Shown here one piece after another: positions 7,324-15,724 of a DNA stretch of 64,000 nucleotides. Source of the DNA: DASRAP01 sp964503275 (GTDB lineage: Bacteria > Gemmatimonadota > Gemmatimonadetes > Gemmatimonadales > Gemmatimonadaceae); assembly GCA_964503275.1 (NCBI GenBank), contig CAZCZO010000004.1:116928-180927 (forward strand). The letters are read 5' to 3'. The notes beneath the pieces are model-generated. The model saw only the letters and a program-made list of their open reading frames with translations. It had not been told where the DNA came from and did not search any database. The position numbers were made by a program, and so were the translations under genes. Each line of letters opens with the position of its first letter. The stretch's first letter is position 1.

Positions 7324-9159
7324 ATGCCTGTCTCCCCCAAGTTCATCAACGCCCCGCTCGACGTGCCCGCCGAGGCGATCGAGGGTCTGCTGTACATGCG
7401 GCCCGACCTCACGATCCTCCCCGAGGCCCCGAACGTCGTCGTGCGGCGGGCGATCACGCCGGGCCGGGTCGCCATCATCTGTGGCGGGGGCAGCGGCCAC
7501 GAACCCGCGCACGCGAGCTTCGTCGCCGAGGGATGGCTGAGCGCTGCGGTGTGCGGCGGCGTGTTCGCGTCGCCGTCGCAGGGATCGGTTCTCCGGGCGA
7601 TCCGGCACTGCAGCCGGGCCAACGGCAACGCCGGAGTGCTCCTGCTCATCAAGAACTACAGCGGCGACGTGATCAACTTCATGTCCGCGGCGACCGTCGC
7701 GGCCACGGAGCCGGTCGGCGATGCGGGCGACCTGATCAGCGTGCGCGCAGTCGTGATCGGCGACGACGTGGCCTTCGGCGCCGACCACGATGCGCAACGC
7801 GGCATCGCAGGCACCGTGCTCCTGTACAAGATGCTCGGTGCTGCGGCTGACGGCGGGGCGTCCTTGGAGGAGCTCGTAGCGCTCTGCGACGCCGTCGCAC
7901 CGAACCTCCGCAGTCTGGGCGCGAGCCTGTCGTCCTGTGCGCTGCCCGGGAGTGCACCGACGAGCACCCTGGCGGACGGTAGCGTGGAGCTGGGCCTCGG
8001 CATCCACGGGGAGTCGGGCAAGGAAGCACGGCCGCATGAGGCGATCGATCGACTCGCCGTGCGCATGCTGCAGCACATCGCTTCGCCGCCTGTGTCCGAC
8101 CACGAGTCGGCATCGGGCGATGCCGCCCGTTCACGATCGTGGCGCGGCGACGCGGCGCACGGCCACGTGCTGTTCGTCAACAATCTGGGGGCCACCAGCG
8201 ACATCGAGATGCAGATCGTCGTTCGCGCGGTGATGCGGACTGCCCGCGCCGATGGTCTGCAGTTCGCCGTGCAGCGCCTTGTGGTCGGACGGGCCATGAC
8301 GGCGCTCGACATGCACGGGATCTCGGTGACCGTGCTACGGCTCCCCCGTGCGCGCGAGGCCACCGAGTGGCTGGGCTACCTCGACGCGGTGGACCCGCCG
8401 CAGGTCGGCGCGTTCATGGTCTGTGTGCCGGCGAGCGAGGTGCCCGACGCCAAGGCGACGCCCAGCGCGCAGCGGTGGTCGATCCCGCCCGTGGCATCGG
8501 TCGACGACGCGAGGTCCGCGGTGGAGACGGTGCGCATCGTGCGCGCCATCGCGCGACGACTGCTCGACGACGAGGCGATGCTGAACGCGCTCGATGCGGC
8601 CGTGGGTGATGGCGACCTCGGGACGGGGACCGCCCGGGCGGCGACCGCGGTGCTCGGCCTCATCGCAGACCTTGAGGCGACGGGTGTACTCCACCCGGAC
8701 CCTGCGGCGCTGCTCGGCGCCGTCGGGGAGGTCGTGGCCGACGCCTTCGGCGGCACGTCGGGTCCGCTCCTCGGGGGCTTCCTCGCGGCGGCGGCACCGC
8801 ACCTGCGGGGCACGCGCACCGGCGCCACTGTCTACGCGGCGTTCACCGACGGGACCGACGCCGTTCAGCGCATCGGCAAGGCCGCACGGGGTGATCGGAC
8901 GATGGTCGACGCCCTGCTTCCGGCGACGGAGGCGGCGGCCATGGCCCTGGGAGCGACCGCCATCGATGTCGCGATGCTGCGATCCATTCGAGATGCCGCT
9001 GCCGAGGGCGCCGCGCGCGCGACCGGACTCGCAGCGCGGCGCGGCCGGGCGCGCAGTCTCGCGGCGCAGCAGGTCGCCGGACAACCGGACCCCGGATGCG
9101 AGCTGATCGTGCTGTTGCTCACGTATCTGGTCGAGGAGGTGGCTGCGGCAGCGACCTGA
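7324..9159 (+). CDS. dhaK: Dihydroxyacetone kinase, DhaK-DhaL fusion
   Basis: Single-chain, ATP-dependent dihydroxyacetone (glycerone) kinase of 611 residues, which makes dihydroxyacetone phosphate for glycolysis. The N-terminal DhaK domain (about 1-330) has the GGGSGHEP loop at 54-61 and the covalent substrate-binding His228 in LGLGIHGESG. The C-terminal DhaL ATP-binding domain (about 390-611) contains the Mg-binding acidic loop VGDGDLGTGT and a later GGTSGPLLG segment. The fused layout resembles the Citrobacter and eukaryotic enzymes rather than the PTS-dependent DhaKLM system; no DhaM or glycerol dehydrogenase gene is adjacent. It is divergent from the permease operon across 199 bp. Confidence 0.92.
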   Translation: MPVSPKFINAPLDVPAEAIEGLLYMRPDLTILPEAPNVVVRRAITPGRVAIICGGGSGHEPAHASFVAEGWLSAAVCGGVFASPSQGSVLRAIRHCSRANGNAGVLLLIKNYSGDVINFMSAATVAATEPVGDAGDLISVRAVVIGDDVAFGADHDAQRGIAGTVLLYKMLGAAADGGASLEELVALCDAVAPNLRSLGASLSSCALPGSAPTSTLADGSVELGLGIHGESGKEARPHEAIDRLAVRMLQHIASPPVSDHESASGDAARSRSWRGDAAHGHVLFVNNLGATSDIEMQIVVRAVMRTARADGLQFAVQRLVVGRAMTALDMHGISVTVLRLPRAREATEWLGYLDAVDPPQVGAFMVCVPASEVPDAKATPSAQRWSIPPVASVDDARSAVETVRIVRAIARRLLDDEAMLNALDAAVGDGDLGTGTARAATAVLGLIADLEATGVLHPDPAALLGAVGEVVADAFGGTSGPLLGGFLAAAAPHLRGTRTGATVYAAFTDGTDAVQRIGKAARGDRTMVDALLPATEAAAMALGATAIDVAMLRSIRDAAAEGAARATGLAARRGRARSLAAQQVAGQPDPGCELIVLLLTYLVEEVAAAAT

Positions 9160-9225
9160 CGCGGCGCCGTCCATCCGCGGCCTCGTGGTCACCAGCGCGT
9201 GCGCCGAAGGCTAGTATTCTCCACC

Positions 9226-9453
9226 ATGCGATCGCGCTCCAAAGCACCCGCCGCGCAGGCGACGCCGACGCTCCCCCGCGCCTTGAAGCAGGCCTTCACG
9301 GCCGACCCCGCCGCCCGAGAGGCGTTCGCCGCGCTCGCACCTGCGGTGCGGCGGGAGTACATCGAATGGATCGACGAAGCACGCACGGAGCAGACGCGGC
9401 TCACGCGCATCGCCGCGGTGATCGAGTTGGCGCTCACCGCACAGCGCGAGTGA
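9226..9453 (+). CDS. YdeI/OmpD-associated C-terminal domain protein
   Basis: Short protein (75 residues) corresponding to the C-terminal helical part of the YdeI/OmpD-associated (OmdA) family. It carries the family pattern ALKQAFTADPAAREAFAALA followed by VRREYIEWIDEARTEQTRLTRI. Full YdeI proteins also have an N-terminal DUF1801-like portion of more than 100 residues that is absent here, so this is a stand-alone tail domain. ATG 9226 was preferred over the GTG at 9199 because the domain begins shortly after it. The function is unknown; YdeI homologues have been linked to peptide resistance. DUF1428 follows after 15 bp. Confidence 0.7.
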   Translation: MRSRSKAPAAQATPTLPRALKQAFTADPAAREAFAALAPAVRREYIEWIDEARTEQTRLTRIAAVIELALTAQRE

Positions 9454-9468
9454 CCCGGCGACGATCCG

Positions 9469-9867
9469 ATGACCTACCTCGACTGCTACCTCGTCCCGGT
9501 CCCACGCGCGAATCGTGACGCCTACGAAGCCCTCGCTCGCATCGGCGCTGCGGTGCTCAGAGAGCACGGGGCACTGCGCGTGATGGAGTGCTGGTTGGAT
9601 GAGCAGGGGCCGAGCGCTGAGACCTTCCACGGCGACGCGGTGCGCGTGGAGGCCGAGCGATACCCGACGTTCGCGGCGTCGGCGGGTGCCGGGCCCGACG
9701 AGACGGTGGTGCTGTCGTGGGTGGAATGGCCCGACCAGGCCGCGCGCGATGCGGGCATGGCAAAGGTCACCGCCGACCCCCGCATGCAGTTCAGCGACCT
9801 GCCGCCGACCTTTGACGGGCGGCGACTGATCGCGGGGAGCTTCGTGCCGATGCTGCGCTGGCCCTGA
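9469..9867 (+). CDS. DUF1428 family protein
   Basis: Cytoplasmic protein of 132 residues matching the DUF1428 family, which has a ferredoxin-like alpha/beta dimeric-barrel fold. Recognisable family features are the start MTYLDCYLVPVPRANRDAY, the central GALRVMECWLDE, the WVEWPDQAARDAG segment and a C-terminal FDGRRLIAGSFVPML. Members are small, single-domain proteins of about 115-130 residues with no assigned reaction, so length and architecture are normal. The stop TGA is followed immediately by the ATG of the GWxTD gene. Confidence 0.82.
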   Translation: MTYLDCYLVPVPRANRDAYEALARIGAAVLREHGALRVMECWLDEQGPSAETFHGDAVRVEAERYPTFAASAGAGPDETVVLSWVEWPDQAARDAGMAKVTADPRMQFSDLPPTFDGRRLIAGSFVPMLRWP

Positions 9868-12192
9868 ATGCGCATCGCCCGGGGTCTCGGCGCCGCGTTG
9901 CGCGGTGGCGTGCTGCTGCTGGTCCTGCGCGCGACGGCTGCCGCACAGTCCGTCGCGCTCCCAACGCTGTCTCCCACCGCGATCGCCGATTCGCAGGCGG
10001 TCCTCGCGCAACTCGGCGAACGCCTGCGCGAGGCCCCTCGTGACGCCGCGGCGTGGCACCGTCGGGGGCGCATCGCGTGGGTGCTCTCGGAGGGCGGTGG
10101 CTCGATCACCGCACGTGGACTCGACGCGATCCGATTGCGGCATTTGGCCGACTCGTCGCTCCGCATCGCCGCACAGCTCGCGCCAGACAACGCGCGCTAC
10201 CAGCTCGATCTCGGACGCTTCTTTCGGGGCGTCCAGCCGACCCCGACGCGCTTCCTGGCCGAGGACCACCTTCGTCGAGCGATGCAGCTGGCGGGTGAGG
10301 CGGGTGATGAGGCGCTGCTCGCTGAGGCTGCGATGGTCCGAGGGCGCCTGCACTGGTTGCGCTACGACGCGGAGGTGCACGAGGCCGGTGTGCGCTGCGG
10401 TGAGCTGTCGCCGCAGCTCGGCGTGCTTGCTGAGCGCGGCAGTGTAGGCGCGACGGTGGAGGAGGACGCACGCCCGATGCCCAGTGTCGCGGCGATGAAG
10501 CTGCTGCACAACATCCTCGTGCGATGCCCCAGCGGACCGGGTGCCTTTCCGGAGGTCGCCTACCGGACGGCCGAAGAGTCGTTCCGCGCGGCGATGCTGG
10601 CCTCGCGGTACGGTCAGCCGGCGGTGACGCAATTGGTGATGCTGCTGGCGGAGCGCAATCGGTGGACCGAACTCGCTGCGCTGGCGCGTGATCGCGCCAC
10701 CGCGAACGTCCGCGCTGCGGAGCCATGGAGCTGGCTGGGACTCGCGTTGCATCGCAGCGGCGATCGTGCAGCAGCGTCGGCTGCATTCGACTCGTCGCTG
10801 GCCCGCCTCGATCCGGCGGAGCGTACGCAGCTCTTCTCGCTGACGCGGATCCTCAGCCGGAGTGACTCCGCCCGCTTCGCGGTGGCATCTGCGGCGGAGC
10901 GCGCGCGGATCGAGCAGGCGTTCTGGCGCATGGCCGATCCCCTGTGGTCGCGCGACGGTGGCGACCCACGCACGGAGTTCCTCGCCCGCGTGGTGTTCGC
11001 CGAGCTGCGGTGGTCGGTGGAGGAATTGTCCGTGCGAGGCGCGGACACCGACCGCGGCGGTATCTACGTGCGCTATGGACCACCTGATCTTGTGAAAGTC
11101 TTCCGCGGGTGCGCGTGGTCCACCAGCGCCGCGATGCCGCCCTGCGTCGTCGTCGATGCCGACGACGCAACGCTCGTCTCGGCCGAACCGCGGGTCGGCG
11201 GCGAAGGCGTGGCGATGGCCCCGCCGCGGATGCCCGGGCAGAGCGATGTGCTGACGTTCTGGTCCTACGAGCAGGGGCCGACGGTGGTGTTCTGGGGTGC
11301 GCCAACGCTCGGGACCGCCCGTGTTCCGATGACCGACATCGTCCATGTGGAGGCCGCGATCGAGGAGATGCCTGCCTCGTTCGCGAATGCTGCGCCCGAG
11401 ACCATCGTCGCCGCGCCGGTGCAGGTCGCGCGCTTTCGGTCGGCGAGCGATTCGGTGGATGTGATCGTCGCGACGAGTATCCCAGCGGCGATCTTCCAGT
11501 CCGATGTCGCGAACGCCGCGGCCGTCGGGCACCTGATGCTGATGGATGTCGACGGGCAGCGCCTGCTCCGCGATTCGGCGATGGCCCGTGCGGCGGGCGC
11601 GCAGCTGTGGCGGCGTCGCGTACCGCCCGGTCGCTACGCCTACCGCGTCGAGGCGAGCTCGGACGATTCGTTCGTGGCGGTCCGGGCCGCGGGTGAGGTC
11701 GTGGCAGAGGACGACGACCGTACGGGCTTCAACACGCGCGGCTTCGGGCTCAGTGATCTGCTCCTTGGGGTGGAGTCGTCGAGCCGTGGGGCGGCGGCTG
11801 TGCCGGTCGCGGGATTCACCCCGCTCCTCGGGCCGGTCCCCAGCGGCCATGGGATCAGCGTCCTGTGGGAGACCTACGACCTCGCGGACCGTGACGGCGA
11901 CATGGCCTTCACCCTCGAGATCACGCTGCGGCGTCGGCGCTCACTGAGGGGCCGTGTGATCGCCGAGATTTCGGGGGCGGCCGCTGCGATCTTCCGCGCC
12001 GACCGGAGCCCCGATGTGGTGACCTTCAGCGCCGACGTCGACGCACCGCACCGCGACCCACGGGTGGAGCGCCTGTCCATCGACCTCGCCGAGACCGCGT
12101 CCGGGGACTACACGTTGACGGTGGCGATCATCGACCGCGTGACCGGTGTGCGCACGAGTCGCTCAGCGAGTTTCACGGTCGGCGATCGCTGA
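9868..12192 (+). CDS. Secreted GWxTD-domain protein with TPR-like N-terminal part
   Basis: Exported protein of 774 residues. A signal peptide covers about residues 1-26 (hydrophobic GVLLLVLRATAAA, cleavage near AAAQ-S). Residues 35-340 are Ala-rich helical repeats resembling TPRs (AAWHRRGRIAWVL, LGLALHRSGDRAAASAAF). At about 345-415 lies a GWxTD-like domain: AFWRMADPLWSRDGGDPRTEF then DRGGIYVRYGPPD. The C-terminal third is beta-rich. Such proteins are frequent in Gemmatimonadota, Acidobacteria and Bacteroidetes; their role is unknown. It directly abuts the DUF1428 stop. The next gene starts 133 bp downstream. Confidence 0.75.
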   Translation: MRIARGLGAALRGGVLLLVLRATAAAQSVALPTLSPTAIADSQAVLAQLGERLREAPRDAAAWHRRGRIAWVLSEGGGSITARGLDAIRLRHLADSSLRIAAQLAPDNARYQLDLGRFFRGVQPTPTRFLAEDHLRRAMQLAGEAGDEALLAEAAMVRGRLHWLRYDAEVHEAGVRCGELSPQLGVLAERGSVGATVEEDARPMPSVAAMKLLHNILVRCPSGPGAFPEVAYRTAEESFRAAMLASRYGQPAVTQLVMLLAERNRWTELAALARDRATANVRAAEPWSWLGLALHRSGDRAAASAAFDSSLARLDPAERTQLFSLTRILSRSDSARFAVASAAERARIEQAFWRMADPLWSRDGGDPRTEFLARVVFAELRWSVEELSVRGADTDRGGIYVRYGPPDLVKVFRGCAWSTSAAMPPCVVVDADDATLVSAEPRVGGEGVAMAPPRMPGQSDVLTFWSYEQGPTVVFWGAPTLGTARVPMTDIVHVEAAIEEMPASFANAAPETIVAAPVQVARFRSASDSVDVIVATSIPAAIFQSDVANAAAVGHLMLMDVDGQRLLRDSAMARAAGAQLWRRRVPPGRYAYRVEASSDDSFVAVRAAGEVVAEDDDRTGFNTRGFGLSDLLLGVESSSRGAAAVPVAGFTPLLGPVPSGHGISVLWETYDLADRDGDMAFTLEITLRRRRSLRGRVIAEISGAAAAIFRADRSPDVVTFSADVDAPHRDPRVERLSIDLAETASGDYTLTVAIIDRVTGVRTSRSASFTVGDR

Positions 12193-12324
12193 GCGCCGCG
12201 TGCGACGTGGATGTCGGAGTGACAGATACCGCAGCACAGGATCCGGATGCGGACGTCGGTGGGGCCGACTCACGGCGATGGATCGGGCGGCAACGCCCTT
12301 CGTCCGTTCGGTGACCAAGGGGAC

Positions 12325-13500
12325 ATGCGAAATGTTCTGGCCCTCTCGGTCTCTCTCCTTGCGTGGCCCCTCGGTGCGCAGAGTGCCACCGTAGCGACGC
12401 TCACGCTCGGCGCGGCCGAGTCGGTGTTCCCTGAGCCGTTCTCCTCCGTGAGTGGGTTCCGCGCGCTGCGCGATGGGCGAGTCCTCTTGGGTGATGCGCG
12501 CGAGAAACAGATCCATCTCCTTGACTTCCGCAGCGGCGTCGCACGCCCGGTCGGTCGCGAGGGGTCGGGTCCCGGCGAGTTCAAGTCGCTGACGCGCTTC
12601 GTCGGGCTGCCTGGCGACACCACGGTGATGGAGGACCCTGCGAACGGTCGGTTCCTGACCATCCTGCCCGATGGGCGCCCTGGGGCGACATTCACCGCGC
12701 CGCCCGGCGTCGCGCTGACCATGGGTGGGCTCGTGGGGAGCGATCGGGAGGGTCGGCTGCTGTTCGAGAGCACGCGCGCCCGACCAGCGGGATCCGGTCC
12801 CGCGAACCAGGTCGATCTCGTGCGCTGGGATCGCCAGCGTGCCCGACTCGACACGCTGACCATGCTGGCGCGCCCGCAGGACGAAGTCACGGCGGCGCGC
12901 GTGCTGAGCGGCGGCCGCATCCAACTCGCCACCAATCGGCCGCTCGCCCCGCGCGACGTCGTCGCGCAGGGCGGCCCCGCGGAGCCTGCGGTGGTGCGGG
13001 CTGCGCCGTACCGCGTGGATCGCGTGCGGACCGACGGTCGTCCCGTCGCGGGTCCGCCGGCATCGGCGCCGAGTGTTCGCGTGACGAGCGCTGAGCAAGA
13101 GGCCTTCGTGCGGGGACAGGTGCGGTCGGGGGCCATCGTCGTGAGCGGCGGTGCGCCGGTGAGCAACAGCAGCGGATCGGCCGGTGGCGGGGCGCGCGTG
13201 GTCGAGTCTCCGCAGGACATGATGACGCCCGACATGGTGTGGCCGACGCACAAGCCGCCCTTCACGGGCGCGGCGCTGGCCGCGGAGGACGGCAGCGTGT
13301 GGGTGCTCCGCTCCCGCGCCCACGACGACGCGATCCCGGTCTATGACGTGTTCGACGCGAGTGGTCGCGTGACCCAGCGCGTGCGGCTGGCGGCCGCCAC
13401 GCGGCTGGTGGGTGTGACCGCAACGCATCTGTACGTGGTCCGTACCGATGCGGACGAGCTGCAGCACTTGGAGCGTCACCTGCGTCCTCGCGCGCCGTAG
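12325..13500 (+). CDS. Secreted 6-bladed beta-propeller protein
   Basis: Exported protein of 391 residues predicted to form a six-bladed propeller. The start was set at ATG 12325 because a typical signal peptide follows (MRNVLALSVSLLAWPLGAQS) and a purine-rich AAGGGGA precedes it. Blade-like repeats include LRDGRVLLGDAREKQIHLLDF and EDGSVWVLRSRAH. The motif GREGSGPGEF matches the 'GxxGxGPGEF' turn seen in Gemmatimonadota propellers. It shares the segment FPEPFSSVSGF with FPEAFSSVGGL in the gene at 16952, so the two are paralogues. Ligand and role are unknown. Confidence 0.7.
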   Translation: MRNVLALSVSLLAWPLGAQSATVATLTLGAAESVFPEPFSSVSGFRALRDGRVLLGDAREKQIHLLDFRSGVARPVGREGSGPGEFKSLTRFVGLPGDTTVMEDPANGRFLTILPDGRPGATFTAPPGVALTMGGLVGSDREGRLLFESTRARPAGSGPANQVDLVRWDRQRARLDTLTMLARPQDEVTAARVLSGGRIQLATNRPLAPRDVVAQGGPAEPAVVRAAPYRVDRVRTDGRPVAGPPASAPSVRVTSAEQEAFVRGQVRSGAIVVSGGAPVSNSSGSAGGGARVVESPQDMMTPDMVWPTHKPPFTGAALAAEDGSVWVLRSRAHDDAIPVYDVFDASGRVTQRVRLAAATRLVGVTATHLYVVRTDADELQHLERHLRPRAP

Positions 13501-13571
13501 CGCTGGTCAGCGTCGCAGACTGGTGGGGTCGTGAGCCCGAGCGTATAACTCACAGACTCACACCCCATCAG

Positions 13572-14651
13572 ATGCGCGCTCACCAACGCCTTGTCCCTAC
13601 CCTCGTGTGCGGTGCCATGCTCGGCGCATGTGCTGCGGACGCACCGCGCCGTGCGCACCCCGACCTCGTGCTGTTGGACTCGGTCATCGTGGTGGACACG
13701 GGGCCGGAGCCGATCGCCCCGCCGACGGCGCTGGCCGTGACGACGCAGGGCGTGGCGTACCTCGCGGACCGGCGCGCGGGCACGGTGCTCGTGGTGGACC
13801 GCGGAGGCGCCGTGGTGCAGCGCCTTGGCCGTCGTGGGCGAGGGCCGGCGGAATGGGCGCAGGGTCCCGGCACGATGCGACTCGAGGGCGACTCGGCGTT
13901 GATCGTGAACGACGGCCCGCGCGCCGTCCGGCTCGCGTTGCCGAGCGGCGAGGTGACGCACACGCGCACGTCGCCGGGTGGGCTGTCGGTGCTGCGCGCC
14001 GTGGGCGATGGCCGCGTGTGGTACGACGCGGTGCGTGAGGATCGGCGTACGGTGCTGGCGACGGCGATCGGCTGGAGCGACACGCTGCGCGGCGCCGGTC
14101 CGTTCCCCGCGCATCTCGTGGGGCGCCAGGCGCTGCAGCTGATGTTCGCGACGATGGCGATCCTCCCGTGGCGCGGCGACTCTGTCGTGCTGGCGATGGA
14201 GGGGGTGGACTCGCTGTTCGTGTGGCCGGCGGAGGGTGGGCCCGGTCGCACGGTGGCGTTGCCAGCTGTCGCGCGACGCGGGGCGAAGCTGGACCTGCTG
14301 TTGGGGCTGAACGCGGACGATCCCGCGTCGTTCGCGTCGGTGGTGTACCAGCCGTCGCAGCCGTTCGCCGTGGGTCAGGTGGGGGCGTCGGATACCGTGG
14401 TCGTGTTGCACTACGACCTTGCGCAGGTCGAGCACCGGATGACGGCGCAGCTCTTCGTGTCGCTGGTGGATGTCGCGAGCGGTCGGGCCTGTGTGGACGC
14501 GGTGGTCCCTGTGCCGTTGGACCCTCTGCCAGCGGCATCGTTCGCTGGGGGCATCCTCGCCGTCGCGACCCAGGAGGACGACGATGCGGGCCGGGTGCAT
14601 ACGATCGTGCGGCGGTACGCGGTCCGCGGGACGGACTGTGCCTGGCGCTGA
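13572..14651 (+). CDS. Beta-propeller lipoprotein
   Basis: Predicted outer-envelope lipoprotein of 359 residues. The signal ends in the lipobox LGAC (lipidated Cys20). The mature part has propeller-like strand repeats such as GVAYLADRRAGTVLVVDR and the blade-turn motif GRRGRGPAEW, akin to 'GxxGxGPGEF' in neighbouring propeller proteins. A TATAAC hexamer at 13544-13549 may be a -10 box, though no clear -35 precedes it. It is 71 bp downstream of another propeller gene and could be co-transcribed with it. Function unknown. Confidence 0.65.
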   Translation: MRAHQRLVPTLVCGAMLGACAADAPRRAHPDLVLLDSVIVVDTGPEPIAPPTALAVTTQGVAYLADRRAGTVLVVDRGGAVVQRLGRRGRGPAEWAQGPGTMRLEGDSALIVNDGPRAVRLALPSGEVTHTRTSPGGLSVLRAVGDGRVWYDAVREDRRTVLATAIGWSDTLRGAGPFPAHLVGRQALQLMFATMAILPWRGDSVVLAMEGVDSLFVWPAEGGPGRTVALPAVARRGAKLDLLLGLNADDPASFASVVYQPSQPFAVGQVGASDTVVVLHYDLAQVEHRMTAQLFVSLVDVASGRACVDAVVPVPLDPLPAASFAGGILAVATQEDDDAGRVHTIVRRYAVRGTDCAWR

Positions 14652-14721
14652 GCTGCGCGGCGGGCTGCGGAGGCGCGCCGAGGGGCGCTGACGCGACGCG
14701 GCCCGGCCACGTGGGCGTGTC

Positions 14722-14749
14722 TTGACACATACCGACCGGTCGGTATGTT
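14722..14749 (+). promoter_or_regulatory. Sigma70-type promoter of the VOC-TetR operon
   Basis: A consensus -35 TTGACA at 14722-14727 is followed after 16 bp by TATGTT at 14744-14749, a 4/6 match to TATAAT. It lies 45 bp upstream of the first VOC gene start at 14794. It is the best-matching promoter seen in the window and coincides with a perfect palindrome. Confidence 0.65.
14727..14748. promoter_or_regulatory. Perfect palindromic operator, probable TetR site
   Basis: A 22-bp perfect palindrome with half-site ACATACCGACC followed by its exact reverse complement. It fills the spacer between the -35 and -10 boxes and overlaps both. The core TACCGACCGGTCGGTA is of the type known for several TetR-family regulators. 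The third gene of the operon encodes a TetR-family protein, so autoregulation is the simple inference: bound regulator would block polymerase. Confidence 0.8.
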
Positions 14750-14793
14750 GATGAGGTCGCCGCCAGCCACTCCCATCCCACTCCCTACCCGCC

Positions 14794-15231
14794 ATGCCAC
14801 TCGACGCCAACGGCCGACCGACGCCAGACACCATGCGAGGGGTCATCCCCTACCTCAACTTCGCTGGTCGTGCCGGCGAGGCCGCCGACTTCTACGCCCG
14901 CGCCTTCGACGCCACCGATCTCGGCCGCATGCCGCTCGAGGGCCAGCCGGGCGCCTACATGCACGTGCAAGTCGAGATCAACGGCGGTTCGCTCATGATG
15001 ACCGACCACATGAGTCCCGACGGGTTGCCGGCCTCGGCGCCGATGGCCGGCGGGCACTTGCAGCTCGTCGTCGACGACGGCCGACGGTGGTGGGAGCGCG
15101 CGGTCGCCGCCGGCTGCACGGTGGTCGAGCCCTATGCGATGCAGTTCTGGGGCGACGAGTGGGGCCTGCTCGCCGATCCCTTCGGGGTCGTCTGGGGCGT
15201 GCTGCAGGAAGGCAGCGCTCCCGCCCGATGA
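14794..15231 (+). CDS. VOC-family protein (PhnB-like glyoxalase fold)
   Basis: Cytoplasmic protein of 145 residues with the betaalphabetabetabeta vicinal-oxygen-chelate fold. PhnB-like features are VIPYLNFAGRAGEAADFYARAF, the middle GGSLMMTDHM and the C-terminal WGLLADPFGVVWGVLQE. The reaction is not predictable; the group includes PhnB and glyoxalase/bleomycin-resistance relatives. It is the first gene of a TetR-controlled three-gene operon and lies 31 bp before a second VOC gene. Confidence 0.82.
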   Translation: MPLDANGRPTPDTMRGVIPYLNFAGRAGEAADFYARAFDATDLGRMPLEGQPGAYMHVQVEINGGSLMMTDHMSPDGLPASAPMAGGHLQLVVDDGRRWWERAVAAGCTVVEPYAMQFWGDEWGLLADPFGVVWGVLQEGSAPAR

Positions 15232-15262
15232 GCACCGTCGCCCTCTTCCTGGAGTCCCGCGC

Positions 15263-15724
15263 ATGAGCATCCCCATTCGCACCTGCTTCTGGTTCGGCGG
15301 CAACGGACTCGAGGCGGCCGAGTTCTATGTCTCGCTGCTGCCGGACAGCCGCATCGAGCACGTATTCCGTCCTGCGCCCGAGGCGCCGCCGCTGGTGATC
15401 GGCTTCTCGCTCGCGGGGGTGCCGTACCAGATCCTCAACGCCGAGCCGCGGTTCACGCATTCCGAGGCCGTCTCCATCGTGGTCACCACGCCGGATCAGG
15501 CCGAGACGGATCGGCTGTGGGAGGCCATCACCGCGAACGGTGGGTCCGCGAGCCAGTGCGGCTGGTGCAAGGATCGCTTCGGCGTGTCGTGGCAGATCAT
15601 CCCGGAGGCGCTGCCAGGACTGCTGTCCCACCCCGACGCGGATGCCCGGCAGCGCGTGTTCACGGCGATGCTCGCCATGCAGAAGATCGACGTCGCGATG
15701 TTGGAGGCCGCGGCCCGCGGATGA
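15263..15724 (+). CDS. VOC-family protein, 3-dmu-9_3-mt (PhnB-like) type
   Basis: Second VOC protein of the operon, 153 residues, of the Pfam '3-demethylubiquinone-9 3-methyltransferase' PhnB-like family; the family name reflects an old misassignment. The N-terminus IRTCFWFGGNGLEAAEFYVS and the C-terminal segment CGWCKDRFGVSWQIIPEALP are typical. ATG 15263 was selected because the family sequence begins there; the open frame before it is antisense noise. Its last codons overlap the TetR gene by ATGA (15721-15724), showing translational coupling to the regulator. Confidence 0.82.
   Translation: MSIPIRTCFWFGGNGLEAAEFYVSLLPDSRIEHVFRPAPEAPPLVIGFSLAGVPYQILNAEPRFTHSEAVSIVVTTPDQAETDRLWEAITANGGSASQCGWCKDRFGVSWQIIPEALPGLLSHPDADARQRVFTAMLAMQKIDVAMLEAAARG

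Noticed and set aside
5874..7850. Plus-strand open frame opposite the permease pair
   Set aside because: Antisense shadow of two well-supported permeases; no recognisable domain.
9211..11850. Long minus-strand frame opposite the DUF1428 and GWxTD genes
   Set aside because: Arg-rich antisense frame without motifs; the plus-strand genes have family sequences.
13544..13549. TATAAC upstream of the beta-propeller lipoprotein as a promoter
   Set aside because: No -35 at a proper distance; kept only as a remark on that gene.
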